In this document: in pieces, positions 45,456 to 54,875 of the stretch
Position numbering within the stretch: position 1 is the stretch's first letter
Layout: the number at the start of each line of letters is the position of its first letter
Source of the DNA: Shewanella psychrophila
GTDB taxonomy: Bacteria; Pseudomonadota; Gammaproteobacteria; Enterobacterales; Shewanellaceae
Length of the DNA stretch: 64,000 nt
Direction: 5' to 3'
NCBI RefSeq assembly: GCF_002005305.1
Contig: NZ_CP014782.1
Location: forward strand, 5,394,001 to 5,458,000
Translations under genes and position numbers: made by a program
The notes under the pieces: generated by a model
Told to the model about the DNA's origin: nothing
Seen by the model: the letters and a program-made list of their open reading frames with translations, nothing else
Databases searched by the model: none

Positions 45456-46210
45456 TGCAACTCACAGCATCTAGCGATGTAATCTACGAAATAGATAATA
45501 GACTCATTTTTGACCCGGCAAACCAACAGCTAATTATTAAGGGGGTTAAAGTTGAGCTTGGCCACAATGAGACAGCATTATTCAGCCTGTTGATAGAAAG
45601 CCATTTCGAGATAGTTACGAGAGAAACCATTTTAGAAACAGTGTGGAAAGGACGAGGATTGGTCGTTGATGAGACCAGTGTAAGTCAAACAGTATCTCAC
45701 CTGAGGAAACATTTAGCCGATGATGCAAAGGGACAACGGATAATAAAAACGGTTCCTAAAATTGGCTACTGTATAGCGAAAACCTGTCAAATAAAACAAC
45801 AATCAAAATCTGATTTGAGTCAAAAAGACACTTTTAACAAAAGTACTCGTCAATATATAGCTAGTTTATTTTTTAGCATATCTTGTTTACTCGTAATATA
45901 TTTTGTAGCAGCAAGCAAGGCTTCACTTCCACCTAAATTAATTGATAATAACTATTTTTCATCAAATAAAATTAAAGTTCAACAATCAGCAAGCTTGAAA
46001 ATACCAAAAAAACTTGACCCCTTGATTACTAAATGTTTACTGAAATTAGAAGAAAAACAGAACTTTTCACAAGGCAGAGTAATAATAAATATTGTTAGAG
46101 AAAGTAGTGTTATCTCCTTCTCCTTGATGACAATAGATAGTTCACATACTTTCACTGTGGTAATTAACCCATCAATTAAACTAATCGAGAACATATGCAC
46201 AGAAAAATAA
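45455..46210 (+). CDS. ToxR/TcpP-like transmembrane winged-helix regulator
   Basis: A 251-aa bitopic regulator. The cytoplasmic N-terminus is an OmpR/ToxR-type winged helix with LGHNETALFSLLIES, ETVWKGRGLVVDETSVSQTVSHLRKHL and KTVPKIGYCI. One membrane helix (about residues 137-156) follows, then a periplasmic domain. ToxR and TcpP, which drive virulence and TCP genes in V. cholerae, have this layout. The present ATG (45455) comes from the end of the IS21 element; before insertion the gene likely began at 42758 (MTDLVLTASSD). It overlaps the ToxS-like gene by 16 nt and lies 5 kb from the TCP-like operon, so it is its likely activator (inference). Confidence 0.8.
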   Translation: MQLTASSDVIYEIDNRLIFDPANQQLIIKGVKVELGHNETALFSLLIESHFEIVTRETILETVWKGRGLVVDETSVSQTVSHLRKHLADDAKGQRIIKTVPKIGYCIAKTCQIKQQSKSDLSQKDTFNKSTRQYIASLFFSISCLLVIYFVAASKASLPPKLIDNNYFSSNKIKVQQSASLKIPKKLDPLITKCLLKLEEKQNFSQGRVIINIVRESSVISFSLMTIDSSHTFTVVINPSIKLIENICTEK

Positions 46211-46740
46211 AGAATATAGCACCATTATTTTCTATATTCCTAGTTACATTTCTACCTGGGTTTTACCTAATACACTCATTGTATACACCAAACTCGATTA
46301 AAAATACCCATTGGACTGGTAGTGGAGAGATGTATATCAATAATGGTAGAGATAAAAATGCATTAGTGAATATAGTTAATAGTGATATTATTATAAAAAT
46401 AAAAACAGAAATCAACTTTATTTCAGACAACAGTTTTAATGCAACAGTTGCCTACACAGTAAAAAACCTCTCACCCAAGGCCCCCTCGCTTGATATTAAC
46501 TTTGTAACAAGTGGCACATGGAAGGAGTTTGAGAATACTATTAAATTCTCTTTAATTGATATTACAGCTCTAGAGCCAAGCAAGCCATCAGCTGTGTACC
46601 TCCTCGAAAAAAATATGCTACGTCGATTTCTCATTCAACAGTTTACACATCAAAACTACACTAAGTACGAACTATCTTCAAATAGATTAATTTTAGAGAA
46701 TGTGAATCACCAACTCTATATTTTGAATAAAATAGAATAG
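46195..46740 (+). CDS. ToxS/TcpH-like periplasmic partner protein
   Basis: A 181-aa protein with an N-terminal membrane anchor (about residues 8-27) and a periplasmic domain. It has the ToxS layout: early HWTGSG segment, a middle beta-rich region with TSGTWKEFENTIKFSLIDI, and a closing LSSNRLILENVNHQLYIL like the NERTILFTSLSHGSTVLF end of ToxS. Such partners protect the regulator from proteolysis and help it sense signals. Overlap with the upstream gene supports pairing. Sequence identity to ToxS appears low, so the call rests on layout and context. Confidence 0.65.
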   Translation: MHRKIKNIAPLFSIFLVTFLPGFYLIHSLYTPNSIKNTHWTGSGEMYINNGRDKNALVNIVNSDIIIKIKTEINFISDNSFNATVAYTVKNLSPKAPSLDINFVTSGTWKEFENTIKFSLIDITALEPSKPSAVYLLEKNMLRRFLIQQFTHQNYTKYELSSNRLILENVNHQLYILNKIE

Positions 46741-47020
46741 AATAGAAAATCCAAAGGGAACTATAGATTGTATTTAATAAAAAGTGACATAACTTAATTT
46801 ATTTCACTTCCAGCTCTGACAATATCGAAATTAAATAAATAATTAATGAAAATAATTTAAACCTTTTAATTTAATTAGGAATTATTACTACCTGTATAAT
46901 TAAGGTCAATCTAGTTTTTTTACTTTTAAGATTACTTCATTTATAAATTTTATGATTCAAGACAATGTCTGCATATATGTAGTCGTCAACCTTTTTTGGC
47001 CACGGTTTTATACGTAAGGC

Positions 47021-48275
47021 CTTAAGCATCCCCTCATAATAACCAGAGGCAGCAAGGCTTCCAGAGTATAATAAGCCAAATCACTCTATGTTCTAAAATT
47101 TATAACATGATAAATAAAGCCCTTATTCATAATCACATCGATGAACTCTTTGGCCATGACATGCATGCTAAAAGGGTCACCTCACTTGCTAATGCCGCTC
47201 ACGGAGTGATTGAAAAGGGGTCACTCGCTATTCATGCCATTGGCGCTGGCTTAGCCCAAGCCAATAAACTTAAGCGTAAGTCTGCTATTAAACAAGTAGA
47301 CCGATTACTCAGTAATACAAAGTTAAACGTCTGGCAATTACTGGACTCCTGGGGGCCTTATATTATCGGTGCACGCAAAGAGATAGTGGTCTCTCTCGAT
47401 TGGACTGAATTTGATTCAGACGACCATTCAACCATCGTACTGAGTATGCAAACAACCCATGGACGTAACACGCCACTGCTATGGAAAACCCATCGTAAAC
47501 ATGCTTTAAAAGGTAATAGAAACAACCATGAAGATGAGTTGTTGGTTAAGTTAAGGTCGATCGTTGCAGAGGATGTTAAAGTGACAATTGTTGCTGATAG
47601 AGGCTTTAGTGATACGGCACTATTTAACTTCATTGAACATGAGCTGGGTTTTGACTTCATCATTAGAATTAAGGCTAATATCAAAGTCACCGATGCGGTA
47701 GGAGAGCTGTTTCCAGTAAAGGACTGGCTATTACCCAGCGGCATAACAAGAACCCTTAAGGACGTTCAAATAACGGGTAATAAGCAAGCAGTCGCTCGGG
47801 TCATTTGCACCAAGAAAAAAGGCATGAAAGAAGCTTGGTATTTAGCATCAAGTCGACGTGACCTAGTGAGTAGCAAGATGTTGACTTTATATGGGAAACG
47901 TTGGGGGATAGAGACGACTTTTCGTGACATTAAAGACTATCGTTTTGGCATGGGGATGAGTGCCACCTACACGCGTTCCCCGGTACGTAGAGACCGGTTG
48001 TTTTTGCTAAGCGCCTTGGCGATAGGCTTGCTGACGCTACTAGGAAAAGCGGGCGAGGATGCTGACTTGGAAAAGACAATAAAGGCAAATACCAGTAAAA
48101 CTCGCTCATACTCTCTGTTTCGCCAAGGTTGTATTTACTATGAACTGTTACCCACGATGCGAGAAGAGTGGGCAGAACCTCTAATGGATAATTTTTATCG
48201 TTACCTTAAAAACCAGCCTATTTACCGTTCAATTTTCGGGATTATTTAAAATTGAAAAATGAGGGGATCTCTAAG
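47021..48275 (+). mobile_element. IS4-family element, copy 2 (1255 bp)
   Basis: Same ends as copy 1. The 9-bp target duplication is ACGTAAGGC (47012-47020 and 48276-48284). It sits in the end of IS3 orfB, and its right end supplies a new stop codon to that fragment. Confidence 0.96.
47107..48249 (+). CDS. IS4-family transposase, copy 2
   Basis: A 380-aa protein identical to copies 1 and 3, with the same DDE and Y-R-E-K features. Confidence 0.95.
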   Translation: MINKALIHNHIDELFGHDMHAKRVTSLANAAHGVIEKGSLAIHAIGAGLAQANKLKRKSAIKQVDRLLSNTKLNVWQLLDSWGPYIIGARKEIVVSLDWTEFDSDDHSTIVLSMQTTHGRNTPLLWKTHRKHALKGNRNNHEDELLVKLRSIVAEDVKVTIVADRGFSDTALFNFIEHELGFDFIIRIKANIKVTDAVGELFPVKDWLLPSGITRTLKDVQITGNKQAVARVICTKKKGMKEAWYLASSRRDLVSSKMLTLYGKRWGIETTFRDIKDYRFGMGMSATYTRSPVRRDRLFLLSALAIGLLTLLGKAGEDADLEKTIKANTSKTRSYSLFRQGCIYYELLPTMREEWAEPLMDNFYRYLKNQPIYRSIFGII

Positions 48276-48472
48276 ACGTAAGGCAGAACCTTCTTTCTGA
48301 TTCATTTGGTGTCAAGCCACCGTTATATTGATGTGGTCTGACTTGGCTATAGTATCCAACTATATAGTTAATGATTGATGCCTTGGCTTCAGTGAAGCTG
48401 CTGTAGCCCGTAGAGAGGACCCATTCAGTCTTTAAGCTTCTAAAGAATCGCTCCATAGGTGCATTGACGCTC

Positions 48473-49537
48473 CTATGTCAACACCCGTCGAGAATTCGCT
48501 AGATCTCGACATATAATCGGAAATAATTCTCTGACAATATATCGTTTCAAACATCGCTGAATTTCTTTAACCGTTAGCCCTTCTGTTGTTCTTTTCTCTG
48601 TATATTGTATCGTTCGAGCGTCACTTCTCATCCTAATCAACGCTACAGTCCATAGTGCATTATTGGCCTCTCGTGAGCCCCCTCGATTTAATCTATGGCG
48701 CTGTTTTTTACCTGAAGAAGCCTCTAAGGGATTAACACCACACAAGGCGGCAAAGGATGCTTCTTTTCTTAAGCGTTCGGGATTGCCTCCTGCGGTTACC
48801 AACAAAGTAGCCGCAACATAAGGGCCAACACCATATTGAGTAATCAAATTGCCTGCTGCTGATTTTGTTAGTTTTTTTAGCCGTTTGTCTATTAGTTTTA
48901 GCTCTTCACTTAAACTCAGCCATCGAGAGGCAAGCAGTTTCAACATCTGAGCCAGGGTTTGTAAAAGTACTGACTCACCAAGTGATATGATATTGCTGCA
49001 CAGTGAAATACATTTATGAGTCGAAGGGACTAAATATCCCTCTCTAACATCGTGAGGAGCACTCACAAGCAATGCTCGTATTTGGTTAATCGATTGTGTT
49101 CTTGCTTTAATTGCACTTCGCCTAGCGACAAGCAGGTATCGGAGTGCTTCGACCAAACCATCGTGACTTTTAGGCACAGCTCTCGACTCCTGAGCCAAAA
49201 CAGAGCGTGCAGCATTTTCAGCATCGGTTGGATCGGACTTCCCTATTAGCCGCCTTTTGGCACGATTAGGCCGATTAACTTCATATACTTCCACATTATT
49301 TTCAAGCAAATACTGGCATAAACCTGCACCATAAGTGCCTGTACCTTCTAAGCCTGCTGATACTAACTGACCAAAAGATAACGCCCATTTGAGCACAGAT
49401 TTATAGCCGTCATGATTGACTGGAAACTCTTTAGTTGAAATAAGCCTTCCAACCCCATTGAGCAAGACAGCCACATGAATATCAAGATGAGTATCTACAC
49501 CAAGCGTTAATTGATTGAGTAAATTATCAGGGTTCAT
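48473..49537 (-). CDS. IS110-family DEDD recombinase
   Basis: A 354-aa protein. The N-terminal RuvC-like domain has GVDTHLDIHVAVL (first Asp), SAGLEGTGTYG (Glu) and GKSDPTDAENAARS (two Asp). The C-terminal Tnp part carries TAGGNPERLRKEASFAALCGVNPLEASSGK and NRGGSREANNALW, with the serine expected to act as nucleophile. GAGGTAGA precedes the ATG. It appears intact. Confidence 0.93.
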   Translation of the reverse strand: MNPDNLLNQLTLGVDTHLDIHVAVLLNGVGRLISTKEFPVNHDGYKSVLKWALSFGQLVSAGLEGTGTYGAGLCQYLLENNVEVYEVNRPNRAKRRLIGKSDPTDAENAARSVLAQESRAVPKSHDGLVEALRYLLVARRSAIKARTQSINQIRALLVSAPHDVREGYLVPSTHKCISLCSNIISLGESVLLQTLAQMLKLLASRWLSLSEELKLIDKRLKKLTKSAAGNLITQYGVGPYVAATLLVTAGGNPERLRKEASFAALCGVNPLEASSGKKQRHRLNRGGSREANNALWTVALIRMRSDARTIQYTEKRTTEGLTVKEIQRCLKRYIVRELFPIICRDLANSRRVLT

Positions 49538-49723
49538 AATTCTACCTCATGTTACCAGAGTAGGACTGGACACTGATGATGCAAAACAATGCTCTTATTA
49601 GGTCACTAACACTGGTGATAAATTAAACTGTTAGTTGTAGATGACAGGTCAATACAAAGGCGCTAAGCCAATCCCAGCATGAGTCAATCTATAACTACCA
49701 GTATTAGTTATAGTAAGCTCAGT
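49538..49723 (-). ncRNA. Candidate bridge RNA region of the IS110 element
   Basis: The 186 nt between the outer end and the recombinase start carry no gene. In IS110-group elements this 5' non-coding end encodes the bridge RNA that pairs with target and donor DNA. I infer the RNA from element type and position; I have not folded it or matched its loops. Confidence 0.4.
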
Positions 49724-50360
49724 ATCCCAGCTGTTTCCTCGACGGCTTAAACTCTGTTTTATTTGGTATCGCCAAAATAGTTGACGATATTGTCGACTGG
49801 TATAGTGACAACCTTGGTCGCTATGAAACATCAGTGCCTGCGGTCTTCCTCTTGACTCAAAAGCCATTGATAACGCTTTTCCCGTTAAGGTACTATCTGG
49901 TGAAAATGACATTGACCAGCCAATTGGCTTTCGAGCAAACAAGTCAATAACCACTGCTAAGTAAGCCCATCGGTTACCTGTCCAGATATAAGTCACGTTG
50001 CCACACCACACTTGATTCGGCTCAGTGACTTGAAACTGACGCGACAAATGGTTGGGTATTTCAACATGCTCGCTGTCCGCTCTTTTATAGCTATGCTTAG
50101 GAAGTTGGCAACTCACTAACCCGAGCTGTTTCATTAGCTTACTCGCTCGATAACGGCTTAAGCTAGTGCCTTCTCAGCGATGCTCCTAGCGCCCGCAGAG
50201 CCGTTACTAGCAGCATGGGCTTCTCTCACTAGGCTGTATAATTTAACTCTTCCTGGTGAAATATTTTTCACGCGGCCACACCAATACTTATAGCTACTGC
50301 GATGAAGCCCGAACACTTCACAAATACGCTTTACTGTATGGCTCTGCTTGAGCTTCTCGA

Positions 50361-50672
50361 CTAACGAGAACTATTCAGGGAGTCTGACATCAAGAGAGCT
50401 GTAGCCTTTTTTAAAATAGTATTGTGCTCCTCGAGGCGGTCAATTTTCTTCTTTAGCTCACGGATTTCAATCTGCTCGAGTGTCATTGGAGAGGCTTTAG
50501 GGGAGAGCCCTTTACGCTCCTGTTTAAGCTGTCTAACCCACTTATCCATTCCTGATTTGCTCACGCCCATGACCTTGGCCGCTTCAGTCACTGAATAGTT
50601 TTGGTCAACAACTAGCTGCGCTGCTTCAAGTCGAAACTCTGCGCTATATGTGGGTCTAGATTTCTTTGTCAT
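50361..50672 (-). CDS. IS3-family orfA
   Basis: A 103-aa protein with HTH (YSVTEAAKVMGVSKSGMDKWVRQL) and a coiled coil (LEQIEIRELKKKIDRLEEHN), typical of IS3 OrfA. It is followed by the broken orfB; a normal -1 frameshift fusion can no longer form. Confidence 0.92.
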   Translation of the reverse strand: MTKKSRPTYSAEFRLEAAQLVVDQNYSVTEAAKVMGVSKSGMDKWVRQLKQERKGLSPKASPMTLEQIEIRELKKKIDRLEEHNTILKKATALLMSDSLNSSR

Positions 50673-50745
50673 TGTCTCACCTGCTTTAATAGTGAAGTGA
50701 TGATATCACCTCTAATCAGGTGGCCAAATTTAGTGTGCCACTACA

Positions 50746-51346
50746 AATAGAACCATAATAATACTAACTAAGTAAATTATTTTTTAATGAAACTTTATGT
50801 AAATCTATCTATTAACTTAAGCGCTGTATGTTAGAGAGCATCGAATAACAGATTTGCTTCACTAGGTTAACAGTTAGGATTTAAGCAGCAATAAATTTAT
50901 ATATGGTCAGCCACAATGGGGGTTAAAGCTTATCTTGAATGGAAAGGAGTGGTTAAACCTAGACATCATCAGAAGAGATTAAAAAGTAATTTTGAACGTA
51001 TTTCTAGTGAACATTGTGCAGACTACGATATTGCCACATCCATTCTGATTGAAGTATATAAAAATTGTTCATGTAAACGTTGACGCTCCTATGCGCCCTA
51101 CAGAGAGTTGCTAGAACTCGGCAGGTAACTGGAAATAATTCCCTGATAATATATCATTTTAAACATCGCTGAATGACTCACGTTCATGAGTTCATGAGTT
51201 CATGAGCCTCCAGAATAATGTTACCTTGCTCCCCCACACCGAGTGTTCTATAAGCTAAATTCTCCTTATATTTTTATTTAGCATCTCCTGCTATGTTCAC
51301 CTTTAATCCCCCCCTTACTACACACAAATAAACTGCATGTTCGCAA
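50746..51346. other. AT-rich stretch with IS relic
   Basis: Contains a 55-codon frame (50916-51083) of unknown meaning and the IS110 relic, then three GTTCATGAG repeats near 51182-51210. No gene can be supported firmly. Confidence 0.4.
51081..51174 (-). mobile_element. Relic of an IS110-family 3' end
   Basis: Starts with TGACGCTCCTATG and continues with about 80 bp resembling the outer end of the element at 48465 (GGAAATAATTC, TATATC, AAACATCGCTGAAT). The rest is missing. Confidence 0.8.
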
Positions 51347-51847
51347 CTAAATCTTATCAAACCTAGTTATTGTAACGGAAATGCAATTGATATTGTCGGT
51401 GAATACACCTTTTATCGGGTTACCTTTATCTTTTTGATAAAATGGAATTTCAGGCTTTAGTCTGCAAATCACCTCGGACCCCCCAGGTTTAGAATCATTC
51501 AACACACCTGAAAGAGTAATATAATCGTTATTTGAATCATTTGCAGTAATAGAGTCTACTGACCCCTCTATAGACTTAGTTGAATCATAATGTGACTTAT
51601 CCTTAGCCCAAGCTTCACTGTCTACTTCAGAACTATTGATACTATTAACATGAACTTGTCCGAAGACTTCTCGGTCATGACTATGACCGCCACCTTCTCC
51701 ACGTATAGAAATGGTGAAATCAATAAAATAACTTTTTTTTGTTGTACCATTTAAGATAGAAGAAGAATATATTTTATCTTCTCCTGCGTATGTAAATGAT
51801 GAAGATAATGCAATAGCCATTATAAGAGCTGATTTATATATTTTCAT
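51347..51847 (-). CDS. Secreted protein of unknown function, last in the pilus region
   Basis: A 166-aa protein with a clear Sec signal peptide (residues 1 to about 21, ending TYA). The mature part is polar and beta-rich and has two Cys near the C-terminus (EVICRL and INCISV) that could pair. A GGGHSHDRE segment carries two His. No family is recognised. It is on the same strand as the pilus operon, about 140 bp past the truncated peptidase, a place like that of the secreted TcpF in the V. cholerae operon, but I see no sequence similarity. Confidence 0.6.
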   Translation of the reverse strand: MKIYKSALIMAIALSSSFTYAGEDKIYSSSILNGTTKKSYFIDFTISIRGEGGGHSHDREVFGQVHVNSINSSEVDSEAWAKDKSHYDSTKSIEGSVDSITANDSNNDYITLSGVLNDSKPGGSEVICRLKPEIPFYQKDKGNPIKGVFTDNINCISVTITRFDKI

Positions 51848-51989
51848 TCTTAGTACCTCTATCAGATTAGTTTAAGCATAAAAAATGCCATTTTAATAAA
51901 TATAAAATTCCATTGTCACGCAATATATTCATATCAAATCAAGGTAAATGTAATTCGATTACCTTTTTAAGTTCAAACGACACATTACA

Positions 51990-52325
51990 CTATAAGGTGC
52001 AATCAATTCCGAATAAACATAGATCGATAAACTTAATTGATGCACAAAATGAAATAATAAAAACAAAAAGTTCAGCCATAATATACTTTAGGGGTATAGA
52101 TAAATTACAATGCCTACACTTACCTTTAGATATAAAAAAACCAAAAATAGGTATCAAAAAAAATACATTTATTTTACTCTGACAGTTTTCACAATGCGAA
52201 GGTGTAAATAAAGCATCGAATAAATTAAAACCAGATTTCATTCTATAGAATAAAAGTTGGAAAAAGCTAATCAGACAGCTGGCAACCATGGCAATAACCA
52301 TTGATATGGATACTTGAATTATCAA
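51990..52325 (-). pseudogene. TcpJ-like prepilin peptidase, N-terminal half only
   Basis: A 111-aa product with one N-terminal helix, two zinc-type CxxC pairs (CENC and CRHC), and IPLKYIMAELF, the conserved N-terminal domain of type IV prepilin peptidases. The C-terminal six-helix part with the two catalytic Asp is missing; the frame stops in helix 3. The start is a TTG whose TGA overlap ends tcpE. Without the catalytic half, another peptidase would have to process the pilins. Confidence 0.75.
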
Positions 52326-53344
52326 TGTGCGCCCCCGATTGAACCACTTAGCATAAAAGTTGAACCAAATATCGCTAAAACAACACTTGCAAAAATGAGT
52401 AGTGATAACAGATTCAATAAACTAGCTAATTTTTCAATACTCTTTATGGTAGATTCATTAGATTTAATCGATATTTGGGTTAACATTTCCACAAATCCAT
52501 TTAATGAACTGTATATAGTAATGGTAAAGATGTCTTCACTGGAAAAAAAACCCGTATTGAGTGCTTCCTTAAAAGGCAGCCCTATCGATAGATTGTGATA
52601 CATTAACTCGTAATGATACTTTACCCACCCCTTAGACATCTCCGCCTTTTTTTCAATCGCATCAGCAATAGGCACACCAGATTTTATTAATATAGAAATA
52701 TCCATCAAAAACTGAGATGACTGCAGCTTTTTATAGGTCTTAAACGGCTGAAGTTTATCGAGTACATTATTTCTAAATTTACCGGTAAATGAAGACATTA
52801 ACTTAGTTAGAATCATAGATAGAACTAAAAATAGCACGAGCAAAATAATTAAGCCTGAGTGCATCAGCCACAACCCGGCACTATACATAGTAAATGACAA
52901 GTCAGGCCATTGATCTAATGGGAGAACGGATTCAAAGGCCGGAAAGACCTTTACGCTATACATGATCACCACTAAAATACAGGCAATAATTAATATGGCT
53001 GGAACCGCAAGCGCACTGGTTAATTTCGCAAATATTTTTTGTTTCACCATCACGGAGGTTATCACCGCTTCGAAACCTTCTATTAGGTCACCAGCAAGTT
53101 CCGATGAGGCTAATACGGATTGCTCTTCATCGGGAATAATCCCCGAAAAAGCACTAGCAATCGATGTAGAGCCATGTAACTGTTCGATGAGCAAATTTAT
53201 TTTTTTCAAAAACGATGCTTTATATACCCCACTGCCTTCTTTCATTATGAGACTCAACGACTCAAATAAAGGCAGGCCATCCTTCATTAAATCTGCTAAC
53301 ATTTGATATAATTGTATACGGTCAACGATTGATAGTTTTCTCAT
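52322..53344 (-). CDS. tcpE: TcpE-like inner-membrane platform protein
   Basis: A 340-aa GspF/PilC-family protein. Two homologous cytosolic helical bundles (about 1-115 and 200-300) are separated by membrane helices, and a last helix lies near the C-terminus. DGLPLFESLSLIM and SGVPIADAIEKKAE are the paired GspF motifs. It forms the inner-membrane base on which the TcpT ATPase acts. It overlaps tcpT by 23 nt. Confidence 0.85.
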   Translation of the reverse strand: MRKLSIVDRIQLYQMLADLMKDGLPLFESLSLIMKEGSGVYKASFLKKINLLIEQLHGSTSIASAFSGIIPDEEQSVLASSELAGDLIEGFEAVITSVMVKQKIFAKLTSALAVPAILIIACILVVIMYSVKVFPAFESVLPLDQWPDLSFTMYSAGLWLMHSGLIILLVLFLVLSMILTKLMSSFTGKFRNNVLDKLQPFKTYKKLQSSQFLMDISILIKSGVPIADAIEKKAEMSKGWVKYHYELMYHNLSIGLPFKEALNTGFFSSEDIFTITIYSSLNGFVEMLTQISIKSNESTIKSIEKLASLLNLLSLLIFASVVLAIFGSTFMLSGSIGGAH

Positions 53345-54872
53345 GAATCTCTCTTAGAATAGTTTCGTCTATAGCCCCATAGAAATCGATGAACCACTGA
53401 TAATCGACGTCCCCCTTCATAACTAAAATGAATATTTTTTCTTTCATCAGGTAACCTTGATTTAATTTCTTCTTGTCGTCATGTTTGTCACGCCAATGTT
53501 TGTAGACCTTAGTTGGGTTACCCGCCGCGATTTCCTGTAACATGTTCAGGTCTGGCACCAGCATTTCAAATACCGGTCTTCTCCCTGCAGTACCTGAACA
53601 GTTACACTTTTCACAGCCTCCAATATTCTTAGTAAATAGTCGATGTTCAAAATTATCAGTCCCCCAATAGACTTTACAATGACCACAAAGGATAGGAACC
53701 AGTGTTTGGGTGATAATGCCCGCGATAAATCCAGGCGAAGCTAAACGGTCTTTTTTTACCCCTAAGCTTTCTAGTCTCTGAATCGCTGTTGTGACTGAGC
53801 CCGCATGCACAGTTGTTACCGCATAATGTCCACTCTCGATCGCCCCAGTGAGCGCTGTGGCAGTTTGATCATCACGAGTCTCACCTATCATTAGCACATC
53901 TGGATCTCGTCTCATGGCGGATTTAAGTGCAGGCAGAAAAGGGTTGACCCCCTCTTTAAGGCGAACAACTGAGCTTTGTATAGCACCCATGATCCGATAT
54001 TCCACAGGATCTTCAACGGTAACAAAGCAGGCATTACTGCCATATTTCTTATTATACATCCACTCAAGCACGTTTTTAATCGTGGTCGATTTACCTGAAC
54101 CTGTGACACCTGTTATCAACAAGAGACCGTGGGGGCACTGCATCATAGCTTGTAAATCATGTTGTTCATCTGCTGTAAGCTTAAGCATTTCTAACGGATT
54201 CTTATTTTCAACAATATCAAAAATTTCACTCTCGGCCTTAATTATCCTTAATACAGCATGGTAACATCCACCTGAGCTACCAAATATTGGCATGTGCGCA
54301 TACCTAAATCGATAGGAGCCCGAAGGCAATTCCCGCAATATATTCGCATCTTGAGGAATATTTCTATTTCAGGTGGACTCCTTGGTGGTAGCCAAGATAT
54401 TATAAGAAACAAACATCATCTCATCGCAACTTTCTGAAGAGATAGTCTTCAGTTGTGTCAATGAGCCATTTGTCCTTAGAGATATAATGGCCACTTGATC
54501 GTTTCTGACAAAATGAATATCACTGGCACCTGCCGTTATGGCTGTTTCAAACAAAGCATCGATAGAATCTGCTAGATCGGTGCTTTGTTTCGACTCATTA
54601 CCTGACATAGTGTCGAGCGCGGTAAACACACGATAAAAATCAGTATTCGAGATAATCGCGATCGTATTAAAGGTAGGTAAAGCGCCAAATTCATCATTAA
54701 AATTGTCCAGAATCAAGTAATCAAAAATAGCCTGTCGTCCACCACAATCATCAATTAAAAAATAATCATTACGGCTCGACAACCAACAGATCATCAGCCC
54801 TTTTTGATTCTGGACGATATGACTTTTTTCAAGATCGACATCACCAAATTCTGTCGTGATTATATCGTTCAT
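53322..54872 (-). pseudogene. tcpT: TcpT-like pilus assembly ATPase with an in-frame TGA
   Basis: A GspE/TcpT ATPase of about 516 codons. Before the stop lies the N-terminal domain with DIHFVRNDQ. A single TGA at 54369-54371 (after TTKEST) interrupts it, and the same frame then runs on through NRNIPQDANILRELPSGSYRFRY, Walker A GVTGSGKSTT, the Asp box VEDPVEY, Walker B PDVLMIGETRD, TTVHAG and a zinc-like tetracysteine (CGHC, CEKC). One base change (CGA to TGA) would explain the break. If real, pilus extension is lost unless TGA is read through. Confidence 0.88.
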
Positions 54873-54875
54873 AGG

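Larger units (their letters stand above)
42777..45459 (-). mobile_element. IS21-family element inserted in the toxR-like gene start
   Basis: It contains istA and istB and has terminal inverted repeats that begin TGCGTATTCTCATGATG (left) and TGCATATTCTCATGCATG (right). Each end holds several copies of a TGATCA-plus-TTCTCATCGATG unit, as is usual for IS21. A 5-bp target duplication ACTCA flanks it (42772-42776 and 45460-45464). Removing the element and one ACTCA restores an in-frame ATG upstream of the toxR-like gene. Confidence 0.92.
48465..49723 (-). mobile_element. IS110-family element
   Basis: It sits between the GAT and AAT codons of the IS3 orfB ...SWDNAP... segment. Its outer boundary TGACGCTCCTATG recurs at the edge of a relic at 51081, which supports the end. 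No target duplication is seen, as usual for IS110. Confidence 0.8.
46986..50370 (-). pseudogene. IS3 transposase orfB in three pieces
   Basis: The 5' piece (to 49724) has DDE-type segments VWCGNVTYIW, AVVIDLFARK and FHSDQGCHYTS, ending SLSRRGNSWD. The middle piece resumes with NAPMERFFRSLKTEWV (48276-48464), and the end, YKTVAKKG with TGA at 46986-46988, lies beyond the IS4 copy. The pieces join exactly at both insertion points. The 5' piece also has stop codons between 50134 and 50360, so orfB was probably already damaged. Confidence 0.9.
46978..50745 (-). mobile_element. IS3-family element carrying two inserted IS elements
   Basis: The ends TGTAGTCGTCAACC... and TGTAGTGGCACAC... share the inner TTTGGCCAC and define an IS3-type element with orfA and a broken orfB. 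An IS4-family copy (47021-48275) lies in the last codons of orfB and an IS110-family element (48465-49723) in its catalytic region. Removing both restores a continuous orfB 3' half. No clear target duplication is visible. Confidence 0.85.

Noticed and set aside
54369..54371. TGA in the TcpT-like gene as selenocysteine
   Set aside because: No catalytic Cys is expected at this place in the family and no SECIS-like hairpin is evident; a CGA to TGA mutation is simpler.
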